NCBI GenBank assembly: GCA_015143295.1
Contig: CM026561.1
Location: 44,334,875-44,398,874, forward strand
Direction of reading: 5' to 3'
DNA length: 64,000 nucleotides
Origin: Tetracentron sinense
Lineage: Eukaryota > Streptophyta > Magnoliopsida > Trochodendrales > Trochodendraceae
Shown here piece after piece: positions 9,751-21,700 of the stretch (position 1 is its first letter; every line of letters begins with the position of its first letter). Position numbers and translations under genes: made by a program. Below the pieces are notes generated by a model. It was not told the DNA's origin. It saw only the letters and a list, made by a program, of their open reading frames with translations, and did no database searches.

Positions 9751-12700
9751 GTGAGTTTTATTTCTTTGAGTTTACTCTGCTTGGATTGATTTTGGAGTAG
9801 ATGGATTTTGTTTCGTGTCAATTTGAGCTCTTTTCAACTCTTTTACATTCGCAATTTACTGCCCAATATGGGGTATCTGAATTTATTATTACTGCTTTTC
9901 AGCAATTTCTGTAACTGGTTAGTTTATGAAGGAAAGGTTTTATATTTTCCTTTCCTTCTTTTTTTTTTTTCTATCAACAAGGGAGACTCCTATATATATA
10001 TATATATACTAGCAAACACCCCCTGTGCGGTGTGATTGCCCGGGACCAAAATTGAGATGAAACTTAAAAACATCGGAATAATAGGAAAATATATTTTTAA
10101 CCACAATAATAGATAAATCATGAAAGTGAACACAAATAGACAAAAATCGAACCACATAGGTAAGAATCAACAATCTAACAAATGAGGATGTGAGTGGGTT
10201 GACAAAATGCCCCTTATTCTTCAAAGGACGCTTCTACTGCGATTTTGATTTTCTTGTTATGTATATTTTGCTTCTTATTGAGTCTATAATCTTGTAAACT
10301 CTTTCTTTGTAGTTCTCTTAGATTAATATATGACTGCCATTATCAATTAAAAAAACCAAATGAGGACGTGAGTGTGTGAGACGTGAGTGCATTCTGAGAA
10401 GAGAGGGAGGTGGTGAGATTGACTTGTAAGGCCTGAGTAAGGAGATGGCTGTCTGCCGCTTAAATCGAGATGCAAATGCTTATTTTTGTTGAAACCAAAC
10501 AGTTGATCAAATCACGAGAGAAAATCTATAAACTGGAAAAGTAACTGAAGACCTAGGAAGCACGGATACGGATACGGGATACGAGTACGATACGATACGG
10601 ATACGGCAATACGGCAAAACCTAAAAAATTAGGATACGGGTACAGCCAGGATACGTCTGTAATTTTTTTTATAAATAATAATAATACTATATTTTGTATT
10701 ATAATTACAAAATAACCATTGGTTCAGTTCTGTTTATGTATAAAAAAGACTATGTTCATGCAAAAGCAAAAGAAATAGGGTCATCTCATCATCCACTAAG
10801 CAAAAAAGAAAGCCATCCTATCATCCACTAAACAAAATATAAAAAAGACCATGTCCATGCAAAAACAAAAGAGATAGGGTCACACCCATGGGTCTCCAAA
10901 AAAAAATTAAATAAAAAAAATTAAAAAATTAAAAAATTAAAAAAAAAAATATAAACGGCCGTATCCCGGACGTATCCATGCCGTATTGGAGCCGTATCCG
11001 AAATTAAAAATTTATTTTTAATTAACAGGATACGTTTCAGCCGTATCCCGTACGTATCCCACCGTATCGGAGGCGTATCCGTATCCGATACGTATTAGAT
11101 ACGGGTACGAATCCCTATTTGAAGTATCCGAGCTTCCTAGCTGAAGACCAAGTTGAGCTCTCATGTATGTTCAAATCCGGCTATCAAAAAAATTAAAATA
11201 AAACAGAAAGCCTATAAACTGAAAAAGTAAATGAAGACCAAGTTGAGCTCTCATGTAAGTTAAAATCTGGCTATGAATTTTTTTTTAAAAATATTTTTTT
11301 ATTTAAAAATATTAAAATAAAGTTGTTAAGATTCATCATGTTTGTTTGTCTCTTCAGGTTTTCTACAGATCTAATGGATAGCTATTATAAGGGTATAACC
11401 TTGGTGGAAGGTGGAATACTCTGACCTTGTAATATTGATTGGGTATTTAGAGGAGTCCCCCCGAAAGCATTTGCAAGCTCTAAGTAGCCTAGAAAGGATG
11501 GAAGCCTTACTGTTTGGTAACCTACAAGATATAGATGGAAGCCTTACTGTTTGGTAACTTACCAGATACTTGGCATCATCAAGTGCTATATATTTACCAC
11601 CACATTCATGACATCAATGTGCTTGCTAATAATCCAAGGATTCAAACAATGCAAGCATAACATACATAAGTTCATGGTAATACATATATAAATTAACTAT
11701 GCAATATATGCATACAAAATATCCTTAGCTTAAAGCCATTATGTACTCAAAGCTAGAGAAGAGTATAACTATCAACTACTAACACCCGGACAAACTTGTA
11801 AAGCCTTACTGTTTGGTAATTTACTGGATACTTGGCATCATCAAGGGATGAAATTTAACCAATTTTGGGATGCTATGAAGAAGGTGCAAGAACTAAAAAA
11901 CCTCTTCATCATAATCAGTAATTAAATTTAAAAAAGAAGGTTTTATCTGTTGCATTTTTTTATTATTAGAGAATTTCTTTCTCCAAAATCCAAGTAAGAG
12001 AAATCACCCTTTTGACTTAATCTAGAAAATAGAAACCTTGATGCTAAATCCATTTGTTATTGCAGGAAAAAAAAAAAGATCTTGGGTCTTTGAAACCATA
12101 GATCAGCAACAACTTTCCAGATTAAATCTAAACCCCCAAAAGCTTCTCTGTTATTGCAGCACTAAAGGGCAAATAAGCATATTCACCTCTTTTCTTTCAA
12201 ACTATAACAGCTATTCATCTGGATAAAAAATGATCTTTAAAACCAAGATAGCATTCTTCATCAAAATTAACCCATAAACAAAAAAGGATAAATATAAAAC
12301 AAAATAAGAGATTTTCAATAGAAGTTATATAGGATATGAAAGAAATCAACCCAGAAGAAAATAAGAAGATATGAGAGTGTTATTGATACTTACAGGTACA
12401 GAGCTTAGTTGGTCCTGATGAGAAATAAGAATAACAAAGAAGGAAAAATCTGGAAATCGAGTCAGAACTTGAAATTCGGAAACCCACCAACTAAAAAAAG
12501 GGTTAGACGAACAACAATCAATGCTCCCCCTTTGTATTTTGTTTTTCTATTTTATTTTTCTACCTTAGATATCTTTCCATTTTCTTCCTCAAAATACTTC
12601 TCCATTTTATCATTTGGGTCTCTTCAAGAAAGCTAAAATAATACAAACTGACAAATAAAGTCCTAAACAATTCACAAATTCCACGTGGAGATTGAGAGAA

Positions 12701-15700
12701 AATGGATTTAAAAAACAAATTGAGATTCAACAACTCGCTGCAGCAAAATTAAGCGCAGAGGCCCCAACGGCCATAAAATGGTAAGTTTCAACAACTTGGT
12801 GCAGCAAAATTAAGCGCAGAGGCCTTACAGCCATAAAATTGGGTCTCACAGTTAATGTAGATTCAACACAGATTTGATCAGGGACCGAAGAATGCAGTGC
12901 AAATCTGCAAGTGGGAGCGATGGAAACACAACATGGCCCAGCACCGGGTGTATTTCGGTTAGAGGTGAGCGCCTGAAACAAGGGTTGCCGCTCATCTTCT
13001 CTGAGATCTGAAAGTCCCCAAGAGACCTAACCTGATCTTCTCGGATTGGTCTCTATTTGATGTTGCGATTGCTTTGATGTTGTGATTGCAGTGCTCAAAA
13101 GAACTGGCTTTCCTGCTAGGATGAAGACAAACCAATAATGGTAAACCTTTCAAAAGGGAAACCTGTTGAGAGGAAGAATGATAAAAAAACAGTAATGAGG
13201 AGAAGAGACGTACAGAGTTGTAGAGTAGTCTCTGCGGTGTGTCTCTTGGTTAGACTGATGTTTGAGGGGATGGAGAAGAGAGTCATATGGTTTGTAATGT
13301 GTGTGAGGAGAGGTAAGGGGGAAGTTATGAAAGAGAACGTAGCGTATGCAAAGATATTACGGAGAGAGAGAGAGAGGCGGTGGTTTTTTTAAATTAGTTT
13401 TCGTTCTATGACGTGGCTTCACAAGAGAAGAAGAGTCTTACATGTCATCAAAATGAATACATACGTGTCATTTAAAGGAGCACTTTCACTGTGGTATATA
13501 GTAGTAGTGTGTATATATATATATATAGTAGCAAACTCCTCGTGAGATGCACGGGCATAGAAATAAAGGAACAAATTATCCATAAAGAATAATAGAGAGC
13601 CTATGTTCAAGTTATTTGGATTTTAATTAACTATATTTAAGGGAAGGCAACAGGAATTGGATTATTGATTTTATTTTGAATCCTATCTAGATTGACAAGA
13701 AGTATGGTTGTAAAAACAAACGCTGCCATCACAATAAACAAATCAATATTTCTTAAGTTGCATAATAATTAGAGGCGTCAACAAGCCAAATTCAGGTAAC
13801 ATCTTTTAAGCGACCCAGGCAACACACGGGGCCTATTCAAAATTTAAAAAAATGCAAGCACAAGCCCGACCTATTAACAATCCTAATTAATAATTGCTCC
13901 ATGCCCATGAAATTATAGAAAATTAGAGACATAATAGTTGAGGCTTGTTTAATTGCAACAATAAATATATTTGAGTAAAGCTTTTGTGTGAAATTTAAAC
14001 CATCCAGAGGATTTGCACAACTTACATAACAATGACATACAGAAGGTAGAGTATTTGTAATTACTTGCCTGAATAGAATTAGTTTGTATTCAAACATTAT
14101 TTACTGTCCACTCCTTTTCTTGATAAAAAAAATGAATCAAATAGAAGTATTGCATGTCCATACACTCTTACTGGACATCAACGATAATAATTTTGTCATG
14201 TATTACCTCTTGTCCACGACCTGTTTTGATTTCTTACAAGAAAGTAATGAAATGGATGGCAACTTCTTTTCTTCAGTTTTATATTGGCTACAAATTTAGT
14301 TTTGAAAAGTCAATTAATTAGTGTTGATAGACGCAATTGAAAGAATTAATGAAAGTTAATCAAAAAATGAGAGCAATCAATTAGTTATCATATAAAAAAT
14401 TAATAGAAAAGTCAATTTCAGGGAAAAAAAAAATCCAAGAATTGATAGATGCAACTGAAAGAAGAGGTAACAAACCAGATTTGCAATTGAGCCTTAATTT
14501 CGACAATAAAAATCGAGAACCTTTGGAATAAAGCTCTTACACCTGTCCCAGACATGTTGATTGTAATAAAAGATCTTATATAATGTTCTTTATATAAGAT
14601 CTACTAAAACAATTTCCCAATTCCCAATTTCCAAGATAGACCATAAGAGACTATATAAAATGTCAAAACAATTGCTTTTTGTTTCTTTTGAATGTGAGGG
14701 AGAGGGAGAGGGAGAGGGAGAGGGAGAGAAAAGTTAAACTTAAAAACTAATGTAATAAGTAATAATGCATATTACCCAATTCCAAATTCTAGAGACTAAT
14801 TTTCATCATCACAAAAGTGTCTTAGTGTATCTACCTAATCTTGGGCTTGCAGTTAGCCTCTGGAAGATTCGAGTTCCTAAGGAAGTTCTTGCTGTAGAAA
14901 TAAAACCTGCAACTTATCCTGAAGGGATTTGATGGGCATCGCAGATCGTCATCAGCTCCCAAGAGAAAATAGTGGGGTCATCCTTGTATATCATGTTCAT
15001 GTATGTATTGACTCTAGAAAAACTGTCTGCAGGGTAACAATTAAAAGAAAGATATATAATGAGTTAAGAGAAGGGAGATGCTTTGCCTCCTTATGCTTCC
15101 CATTTGTTAGTTAATGACAAAATATGCCTGACATTGTACTTCTTTGCTTCGCTCACTATAAAATTCAGTGCCTGTAATTCAAAGAAATGAAATGATCAAT
15201 TCCATTAGGAACCTGTGATTGATTTGATTTACTAAATCATAGAAAGGTGAAATGGTGTGGAACAAGTGTATGCAAGAGGGTAAGATATGCGGTCGACAAA
15301 TTCTTGGTCAAAGATCTACCCAATTGTTGTATTAACATAAGAAAGAAGAAACAGATTGAGAAATCTGAAGAGCTCGCCACTGGTCATGATTGAGAGCCCA
15401 AGTCCTACAGACTGTTAGGCCAATCGAAGAAGCTTGATGAAAGACCTCACTGACACAACAATGTTATTAGGGAAATGATACTGAAATAATTTACAGGTTT
15501 AATAAATATAAAAATATTATGCATGCTGAGAAGCCACTTGGGGTATTTGATAAAATGAGGAACAGAAGATTCACGCCTGACCTCAAGATCTACACCATTC
15601 TCTTGGAAGGTTGGGGCCAAGAACAGTGTGCTGAGGTTGAAGGAAGTTTACCTGGAAATGAAGGATGAGGAATTCGAAACTGATATGGAAGCAAAGAATT

Positions 15701-18700
15701 GCATATAGAGTCCACACATCTACTGTACCCTGATTAATGTATTGGGTTCAAAGAAAAGATCGATTGAAGCTGGGCATTGAAAAGTTAATTAAATGATTTC
15801 TATTGTCCACAATTCAATAATTTAAGGGAGGAGAGCAGTGTTACCTAGGCACTTCAGTTTTCCCCAATTTTGCCGTGCTGACACTTGGACACGACACGAC
15901 ACTCCATGACACGACACGACACTCCTTGATATGTGTCTATACCATGTCATGGTGACATTAACATTATGATTAGGCGAATGGTGCTTCAAGTATGTCATGT
16001 CATTTTAAAAATACAATTCCAATGAACTTTTTGTCAATTTGTGTTGTTTGTTTGGAAACATATAATCGAAATTTTATTAGGAGAGCAGCAACAACAACAA
16101 CGATCAAGATGTACTTCTCTCTCTTCTCTTCTCTCTTGTTGCTTATTTCTACTCCCTATATGAATATTTTTTATAACTTATGTAAATATTTTTTTAAGAC
16201 ATTGGGGACTAGTGATCCCTCTCTTTTTATTATTATTGTTATTTAAAAATTTTGAGTTATAAATAATATATATATATATAACCATTTTTAAAAATATGTA
16301 CATCCGTGCCGACATATTGGGATTTTCAGAGCTTTTCGTGCCGAACACTCCTAGACACCTGGACACTTGGCACACGTACCACGTGCCTAGGTAACACTGG
16401 AGGAGAGAGACAATGGGTGATATGTGGTAGTAACTTGAAGCCCAAATAGAGGCTTTTGAAGGTTTCCACGTGGATACCAATTGGTATATAGGAGTAGTAT
16501 ATATAGGGAGAAGTACTAATGAGCCATGCCCATTGAAGCTTGTAATGAGCGGTCCTCTAGAAAGATGACATGTTTTTTTGAATCCGACCTTTAGATGTTA
16601 AGTTCGTCCATTAGAGACACGTGTCAAAAAATTCAGTCTGATCGGATATGTTTAGATCATCCGATTAGACCCTAGTTTGTAGTATTAACCCCTTAGGGTT
16701 CACTAGACCCTACTTAGGATATAGAAATGGCTGATCTTCCCTTCTTCAATCCGACGGTCTATAAATATCTGATTCAGCTAATTTTTTGCCACGTGTCTCT
16801 CGAGCAACCCGTCTTGACATCCAACGGTTAGATTCCAAAATAAATTGTCACGTGTCACATTATTAGGGACTGCTCATTACAAGCTTCAATGAGCATGGCT
16901 CATTAGAATGCTATTCTCTCTCTCTATATATAAGTAATCAAACAGGGTTGAGAAAAATGTACAAAATGAGTTTATCAGAGAGTAAACTCAAGTGGACAGA
17001 CAGGGAATCAAAAACTTATCTTCAAACTACCAAGTAGTGAATATTAAAGTAGCTGAACCCTCTGCTTGACAGTAGTAAACGGCCATATCCTCAACCTCCT
17101 TTCGTAAAGATTACCAAAATAAGATAAGGTATTGAACAAAATGAGTTTTTAAAAAAAAATTATTTTCACCAATTTTGAATTTTCTCACATGTCGAAAAGT
17201 TTGGAATCTAGAAGTCTGAAGCAAAATTTACAGTATTTTACAAAATCTCTGGATTTCATTCCAATTTCTTCCTGGTCTGAAAGACTGAAACTAACTTCCG
17301 ATATTAGGAACCTTGCTCATGACTCGAGTGATGGTTTGTTTCTCTAGTTTGGTGGTATCTACCTATTTGGTTCTGTTTTTCAGATTCGTGGGTTTATAAT
17401 GTTGTTAATCTTTTTTATTTTTCTTCCGGGTGCAGAAAGTAGTTTGTTCCCTTAGCTGATATTGTGTTTCATGTTTTGAAGGTGTTTAAGAATCACGGCG
17501 CATCAGCTGGGGCATCGATGAGTCATTCCCACAGTCAGATAATGGCTCTTCCAATTGTTCCTCCCACTGTTTCCGCCCGCCTTGACAGTATGAAGGAGTA
17601 CTTCGATAGGACAGGGAAATGTAGCCTCTGCGAGATTCGATCAGAGGAACTTTTGATTGACGAATCAACCCATTTCATTTCAATTGTTCCATTTGCTGCT
17701 TCATTCCCTTTCGAGATTTGGGTCATTCCTCGGGATCATTCTTCTCATTTCCATGAACTTAGTAATGAGAAGGTAAACAGCATTTCTTCCTTTCATCTGT
17801 GCATTAATGATTGGTTCCTGTCCTATGAGAATTTGGTTTGCTTCTTGATCTATAACAATAGTAAATGTGATGTTATATTAGGTTTCTCTTTAGGTATTTG
17901 ATTCTTAAAACCAGATTCAAGAAGAAGATGCCAAAATTCTGGTAAACTAAAGAGTTTTGGCCTGTTATGAGTGTGCTAATAAATGGTCATAGGAAAGCTG
18001 GAAAATTTATTGGAAAAATAAAAATCTTAGCCTGCAACATAAAAGCATAGTTACCAAATCGGAGTTTGGGAACTATTAGGCTAGGGAAAAAATCGAAAAA
18101 TGTCAGTCAAAATATGAACAAATATTAGCTGTTTTTCAGTCTTTACCATTTGCTTCAAAAGTTTTATAAATATGAAACTTATAAAGTATTTCATATATTA
18201 AATATTTATTGGGGAATTTTTCAAAATGGTTAATTCGCAAAATTCTTAGACTTTTTGAAAATACTGTAATTTTTTTCCTGAAAAGTCGCGACTACTTCGT
18301 GAATTAATCGTTCTATTTGGTACTTTTTGAAAAACCTGTCCTATGAGAATTTGGTTTGCTTCTTGATTCATAACAATAGTACATGTGATGTTATATTAGG
18401 TTTCTCTATAGGTATTTGATTCTTAAAACCAGATTCAAGAAGATGATGCCAAAATTTTGGTAAACTAAACAGTTTTGGCCTGTTAAGAGTGTGCTTATAA
18501 ATGGTAAATAGGAAAGCTGGAAAATTTATTGGAAAAATAAAAATCTTAGCCTGCAACATATAAGCTTAGTCACCAAATCGGAGTTTGGGAACTATTAGGC
18601 TAGGGAAAAAATCAAAAAACTGTCAGTCAAAATATGAATAAATAAAAGCTGTCTTTCAGTCTTTAACAGTTGCTTCAAAAGTATTATAAATATGAAACTT

Positions 18701-19685
18701 ATAAAGAAATATATTTCATATATTAGATATTTATTCGAGACTTTTTCAAAATGTTTAATTCGCAAAATTCTTGACTTTTGGAAAATGCCGTATTTTTTTT
18801 TTTCGAAAAGTCGTGCATACTTTGTGAATTAATCATTCAACGAGACTTATTTGGGACCTTTTGTAAAAATCGGAGAACTTTGTTGCTATGCATAAAGGAA
18901 CTTTGATTTTTCTTGGTTTTAATAAATCCACTTCGACCATTTTTCCAAGTTAGGTTGGTAGCAACATCTACACTGCACCAGTAGAGCCCCTGAAGCCATA
19001 AAAAGTGATTGAGTAAATGGATTTAAAGAGGGATAGCTGACGTAGCACACGGAAGCATGTTACTTGAGTTAAGAGAAGGGGGGTGGGGGAGGATATTATT
19101 GGTTTATATGGTATAATGTCTTCTGAAATTATTGAGGTTTGTAATTTATTCTCAAAATATAAGGAATGCCGAGTACGTGCTGAGCAGTTAGAGCTGTCAA
19201 ATGGAAAGTTAAAACATGCTGGTTCAAAGATATTTGAATCATTAACAACAAAAAATTGTTATTTCTGCCACAATTTCTGATACACGTTTGCTTTATGTTG
19301 GATAACCCAAACATACATGCTTTAATCCTTGTGTTGTAACATTTGTTCTGTTATATTTCATTGCATCCATATTAAATTTGTGTGCATATATATGATATTA
19401 TGCATTGCTCGATTTTATTGACAGGCAGTTGATCTTGGGTGGTTGCTGAAACTCATGCTGCTAAAGCTATCTTTGCAGTTGAACGACCCGCCATTCAATT
19501 TGATGATTCACACTTCCCCACTTCAGGTCAATGCATCTCAGTTATCTTATAGTCACTGGTTTCTCCAGATAGTACCTCAATTAACTGGTGTAGGAGGGTT
19601 TGAGATTGGAAGTGGGTGTTATATAAATCCTGTTTTCCCCGAGGATGCTGCAAAAGTCCTCAGGGAAGTCAATGTTCCAATGTAG
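9280..19685 (+). CDS. Galactose-1-phosphate uridylyltransferase-like / ADP-glucose phosphorylase, 3 exons
   Basis: HIT-superfamily nucleotidyl transferase of the plant GALT-like group, characterised in Arabidopsis as an ADP-glucose phosphorylase. It moves a nucleotide monophosphate between a sugar phosphate and phosphate through a nucleotidyl-histidine intermediate; soluble. Exons 9280-9750, 17482-17772 and 19425-19685 join in phase 0 to 340 codons, close to the family's roughly 350. Zinc-ligand pairs CPFC (C47, C50) and CSLC (C204, C207) are present. The active-site motif is HSHSQ (172-176), with H174 the expected nucleophile. Conserved blocks include [46 protein letters not shown] and [21 protein letters not shown]. 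All splice sites are GT/AG. ATG 9280 is chosen over the GTG one codon upstream. Intron 1 (7731 bp) is unusually long and full of transposons. The gene looks intact. Confidence 0.93.
10009..10036 (-). mobile_element. Helitron-like 3' terminus (minus strand)
   Basis: Read on the minus strand, a short imperfect hairpin (ACACC...GGTGT) is followed by TTTG and CTAG, then T. This is the form of Helitron 3' ends (hairpin, then CTRR, inserted before T). It abuts a (TA)n run. The 5' end has not been found. Similar termini occur at 43946, 58756, 63005 and 63114. Confidence 0.4.
10197..10356 (+). mobile_element. Truncated LINE-like insertion, 18-bp TSD
   Basis: A 160-bp insert with an A-rich 3' end (AATTAAAAAAACC) is flanked by an 18-bp direct repeat, CAAATGAGGATGTGAGTG (10179-10196) and the same with one change at 10357-10374. 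The long target duplication and poly-A tail mark target-primed reverse transcription. The insert looks like a 5'-truncated LINE 3'UTR (GATTAATATATGACTGCC before the tail). Confidence 0.75.
10553..11140. mobile_element. hAT-type MITE, 588 bp, 8-bp TSD
   Basis: The ends are CTAGGAAGCACGGATAC and its near-inverse GTATCCGAGCTTCCTAG. They are flanked by a perfect 8-bp duplication CTGAAGAC (10545-10552 and 11141-11148), typical of hAT transposases. Subterminal regions are packed with GATACGG/CCGTATCC motifs on both arms and the middle is AT-rich. No transposase is encoded. It landed in the first unit of a tandem duplication of about 80 bp (the other unit lies near 11200-11275). Confidence 0.9.
12727..12845 (+). 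repeat. 61-bp tandem duplication
   Basis: A unit starting TCAACAACT and containing CAGCAAAATTAAGCGCAGAG occurs at 12727 and again at 12788 with a few changes. Confidence 0.8.
13520..13558 (-). mobile_element. Helitron-like 3' terminus, variant
   Basis: Right after a (TA)n run, the minus strand reads CCCGTGCATCTCACGAGGAG then TTTGCTAC. The hairpin resembles other Helitron-like ends in the window, but the terminal tetranucleotide is CTAC rather than CTRR. It may be a decayed copy. Confidence 0.3.
14695..14730 (+). repeat. (GGGAGA)n microsatellite
   Basis: About five uninterrupted hexamers GAGGGA/GGGAGA inside intron 1 of the GALT-like gene. Confidence 0.9.
15520..15790 (+). pseudogene. PPR protein gene fragment, frameshifted
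   Basis: The sequence encodes parts of pentatricopeptide repeats of plant organellar RNA-binding proteins: [19 protein letters not shown] followed by LLEGWGQEQ, the classic 35-residue spacing. A frame change near 15630 is needed to continue into [14 protein letters not shown]. Another frame gives [17 protein letters not shown]. The stop codons and at least two frame changes show that it is dead. It is only about 2-3 repeats long and lies in intron 1 of the GALT-like gene on the same strand. It was probably brought in by duplication or a transposon. Confidence 0.7.
15836..16399. mobile_element. hAT-type MITE, 564 bp, 8-bp TSD
   Basis: Perfect 17-bp terminal inverted repeats (CAGTGTTACCTAGGCAC and its complement) are flanked by an 8-bp duplication GAGGAGAG (15828-15835 and 16400-16407). 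The CAGTGTT start is common among hAT ends. Subterminal repeats are of the GACACGACAC type on the left and GACACCTGGACAC on the right. The middle is AT-rich without a transposase. Confidence 0.92.
16498..16932. mobile_element. Foldback MITE, about 430 bp
   Basis: Long terminal inverted repeats of roughly 55-60 bp: the left arm near 16503-16556 reads ACTAATGAGCCATG then TTGAAGCTTGTAATGAGC; the right arm near 16868-16925 is the inverse (GCTCATTACAAGCTTCAA then CATGGCTCATTAG). The middle is non-coding. Precise ends are blurred by TATA/CT microsatellites on both flanks, so the superfamily is open. Confidence 0.75.
17482..17772 (+). CDS. GALT-like gene, exon 2 (97 codons)
   Basis: Encodes residues 158-254, including the active-site segment [14 protein letters not shown] and the second zinc pair CSLC. 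It starts VFKNHG directly after acceptor TTGAAG and ends NEK before donor GTAAAC. Phase 0 at both ends. Reading past the donor gives a non-conserved tail and a stop, so the donor is required. Confidence 0.93.
17773..19424 (+). other. Intron 2 of GALT-like gene
   Basis: 1652 bp between GTAAAC and TTGACAG. The first half is the 518-bp tandem duplication listed separately. The rest (about 18890-19424) is AT-rich with no recognised element. Confidence 0.85.
17817..18860 (+). repeat. Tandem duplication in intron 2, 518-bp period
   Basis: The unit starting CCTGTCCTATGAGAATTTGG at 17817 is repeated from 18335 with modest divergence and small indels. The sequence shared includes AGGAAAGCTGGAAAATTTAT and the AT-rich tail ending near GTGAATTAATC. 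The duplication is wholly intronic and leaves the splice sites alone. Confidence 0.88.
19425..19685 (+). CDS. GALT-like gene, exon 3 (86 codons plus stop)
   Basis: Begins [12 protein letters not shown] after TTGACAG and ends with VNVPM and TAG at 19683-19685. It carries the conserved C-terminal blocks [28 protein letters not shown] and [13 protein letters not shown], the last beta-sheet and metal/sugar site region of the fold. Confidence 0.93.
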   Translation, partial: AVDLGWLLKLMLLKLSLQLNDPPFNLMIHTSPLQVNASQLSYSHWFLQIVPQLTGVGGFEIGSGCYINPVFPEDAAKVLREVNVPM

Positions 19686-20930
19686 TTAGGAAGTGGGCAC
19701 TTATATACTTCTAATGTAATTCCTATTTCAATGTCACAAAATAATGCTTTGTATGAGGACATCTCAAGTTAGCCTATTCAGAACCAATTTTCTTTGTTAG
19801 CTCTATAAATGAGAATGCATTGAAAGATCAACCCCAGTAATTAGAAGCCACATGAGCAAAAACTAATTTTTAGTACATTTTGCCAGAATCAACCCCAAAT
19901 GTGATGGTCACCTCATGCTATCATCTACGAATACGGGCCTCAGGCCCCAGGAGCCGAGGCCTAAGGCCACCCAACTACGTAACTGGACTGGACCAGCCTG
20001 GTCCATTGACACCCCTATCTACAAAAGCCGAGAAAACCTTATCTTTTGGATGAGATTAAGGATTTGAATATCACAATTGGACAAAGAATATATAGTTGGA
20101 GAACAATCTAGCATTCAATCTAAAACTAAAATGCACCAGGTACCCAAATGAGACATTTTTTGACCTTTATTCACGCCAACCCTTCTCCCAAGAAAAGCTA
20201 TAAATACAAGACTAGGAGAAATCCGCGAAACAAGCCTTGCAAGTTGTGATTTGAACTCACAGCCCTATTTCTTGTTGAATCCGAAAAGAGATTTGAGCAG
20301 AGACTCAAAATTCTTCAAATGTTCTTAGGTTGTCCAAATCGGGATCTGTCCGGATTCTCGGTAACAGTTGCAATCTATTCAGAAAGTTTATAGGCCTCAC
20401 TAATTGGAATAAGGGTTTTTCCCTGATTACCCTTCAAGTTTGGGGTTGTATCCCTAATAACCAAGTTTTAAAAGCCCTTATCTGAATGCCCCCAAGCACA
20501 TGTGAAGGAGTTCGCACGTGTGAACTTTTTTCATTTTGGACTATTTTATCCAAACCATTTGAAGCAAAGACATTTGTGTCGCCTTCATTCCTTATCAACC
20601 ATGGAGAGGTCCCTTTGTTCCTTGTCAACAATAGAGCCTTTTTGTTGATCCAGAAGAGTCCCCAAACATTTTATTACATATCGTTTCAATTGAGATTTCC
20701 ACAATAGAGTTTTATTCCGCTAAACTAGTAACCACTATTGTAAGAGAATGTCATTAACCGAAGAGAAATATCCATTTTTTGAGTTTCTTGTGTGTTTTTT
20801 TAAAAAAAATTAGATTAGTTTAACCTAAAGAAAAATGATTATAATCATTGCACTTATGATTTTAAACCTTAAATCTCATGTTAGATGATTTTACATGTAT
20901 TTTCTTTGCCATTTTTTTTAATGGTTTACA
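19686..20930. other. 3' flank of gene 1 plus dispersed repeat
   Basis: The first few hundred bases should include the 3'UTR. No strong polyadenylation signal is clear (AATGTAATTCC near 19712; AATAATGC near 19740). From about 19970 to 20215 the sequence matches 58976-59300 (CCAGCCTGGTCCATTGAC, AAATGCACCAGG). The stretch 20405-20480 matches 58896-58960. These are copies of one dispersed repeat. In the other copy a SINE has inserted after ACCTTTAT, so 20160-20180 is the empty site. Confidence 0.6.
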
Positions 20931-20933
20931 GCG

Positions 20934-21700
20934 TGCGGTCGATACTCAATAAGTGGGGTCGATACTTTGTATCGATACTGGTTGTGTTCCAAGGTTAAGG
21001 ACGATATGTATTGATATGTGTGTCGATATGTATCAATATGAATCGATATGTATTGATGTGTATCAATATATATCGATATGAATCGGTATGTGTATCGACA
21101 TTAGAGGCAAAAATTATGAAAATGCCACTGAAATTGAAAAAGTGCCCTAAAAATCCTCAAAACAACCTCGAAATGGAAATCCGATGAGCTTCATGAGATA
21201 GGACTTCCAAATCCGTCTCATTGAGCTACCCCAAATTTATATATTATAACAATCAATCAAACTTCCGGATCAAAAGTTATGGCCAAAACAAATTCTACCG
21301 TCATATCGATATGGGTATCAAGGAACGACCACGTGGTATCGATCCTACACGCAAAAGCTTCGTTAAATCTCCGATTTTTTCATCTTTTATCAATAAAATT
21401 TGTACTAAAACATTCATTAAAGGAGAAAGGAGAAAAAAGTGAGGAACTTCTTGAGATGTGAAGATGAGGAGAGTGAGAAGCTTCTCCAATATTATACGCA
21501 CATACGTAAATCCTTATTTTCCTCTTCTTATCTTTCAAAATCATTCTTTATTATGTTGGTGGTAGTGGAAGACTTTTCATAAATAAGAAATTATGGAAAA
21601 ATAGTCATAAGCCTCTTGTAGGAATGATTTTAAAACATGGGTAGTTTGAGAACAAACCCATTTTTAAAGGGTAATAAGGAAAAAATCCATTGGAATAAAA
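20934..21700. mobile_element. LTR-like segment with ATCGATA cluster
   Basis: Dense ATCGATA/CGATATG motifs occur on both strands from 20938 to about 21100 and again at 21300-21345. The intervening AAAGTTATGGCCAAAAC resembles the solo LTR near 785 (AAAAGTTATGGTCG). This looks like part of an LTR of the same group, with its own palindrome set. TG...CA ends and a target duplication were not identified. Confidence 0.35.

Larger units (their letters stand above)
9751..17481 (+). other. Intron 1 of GALT-like gene, 7.7 kb, transposon-rich
   Basis: Donor GTGAGT and acceptor TTTTGAAG. It holds a Helitron-like terminus (10009), a LINE-like insert (10197-10356), hAT MITEs (10553-11140 and 15836-16399), a PPR relic (15520-15790) and a foldback MITE (16498-16932), each listed separately. 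The stretches 11280-12720, 12850-13500, 13560-14690, 14730-15510 and 16933-17481 show no recognisable gene. Their ORFs are short and low-complexity. Confidence 0.85.
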
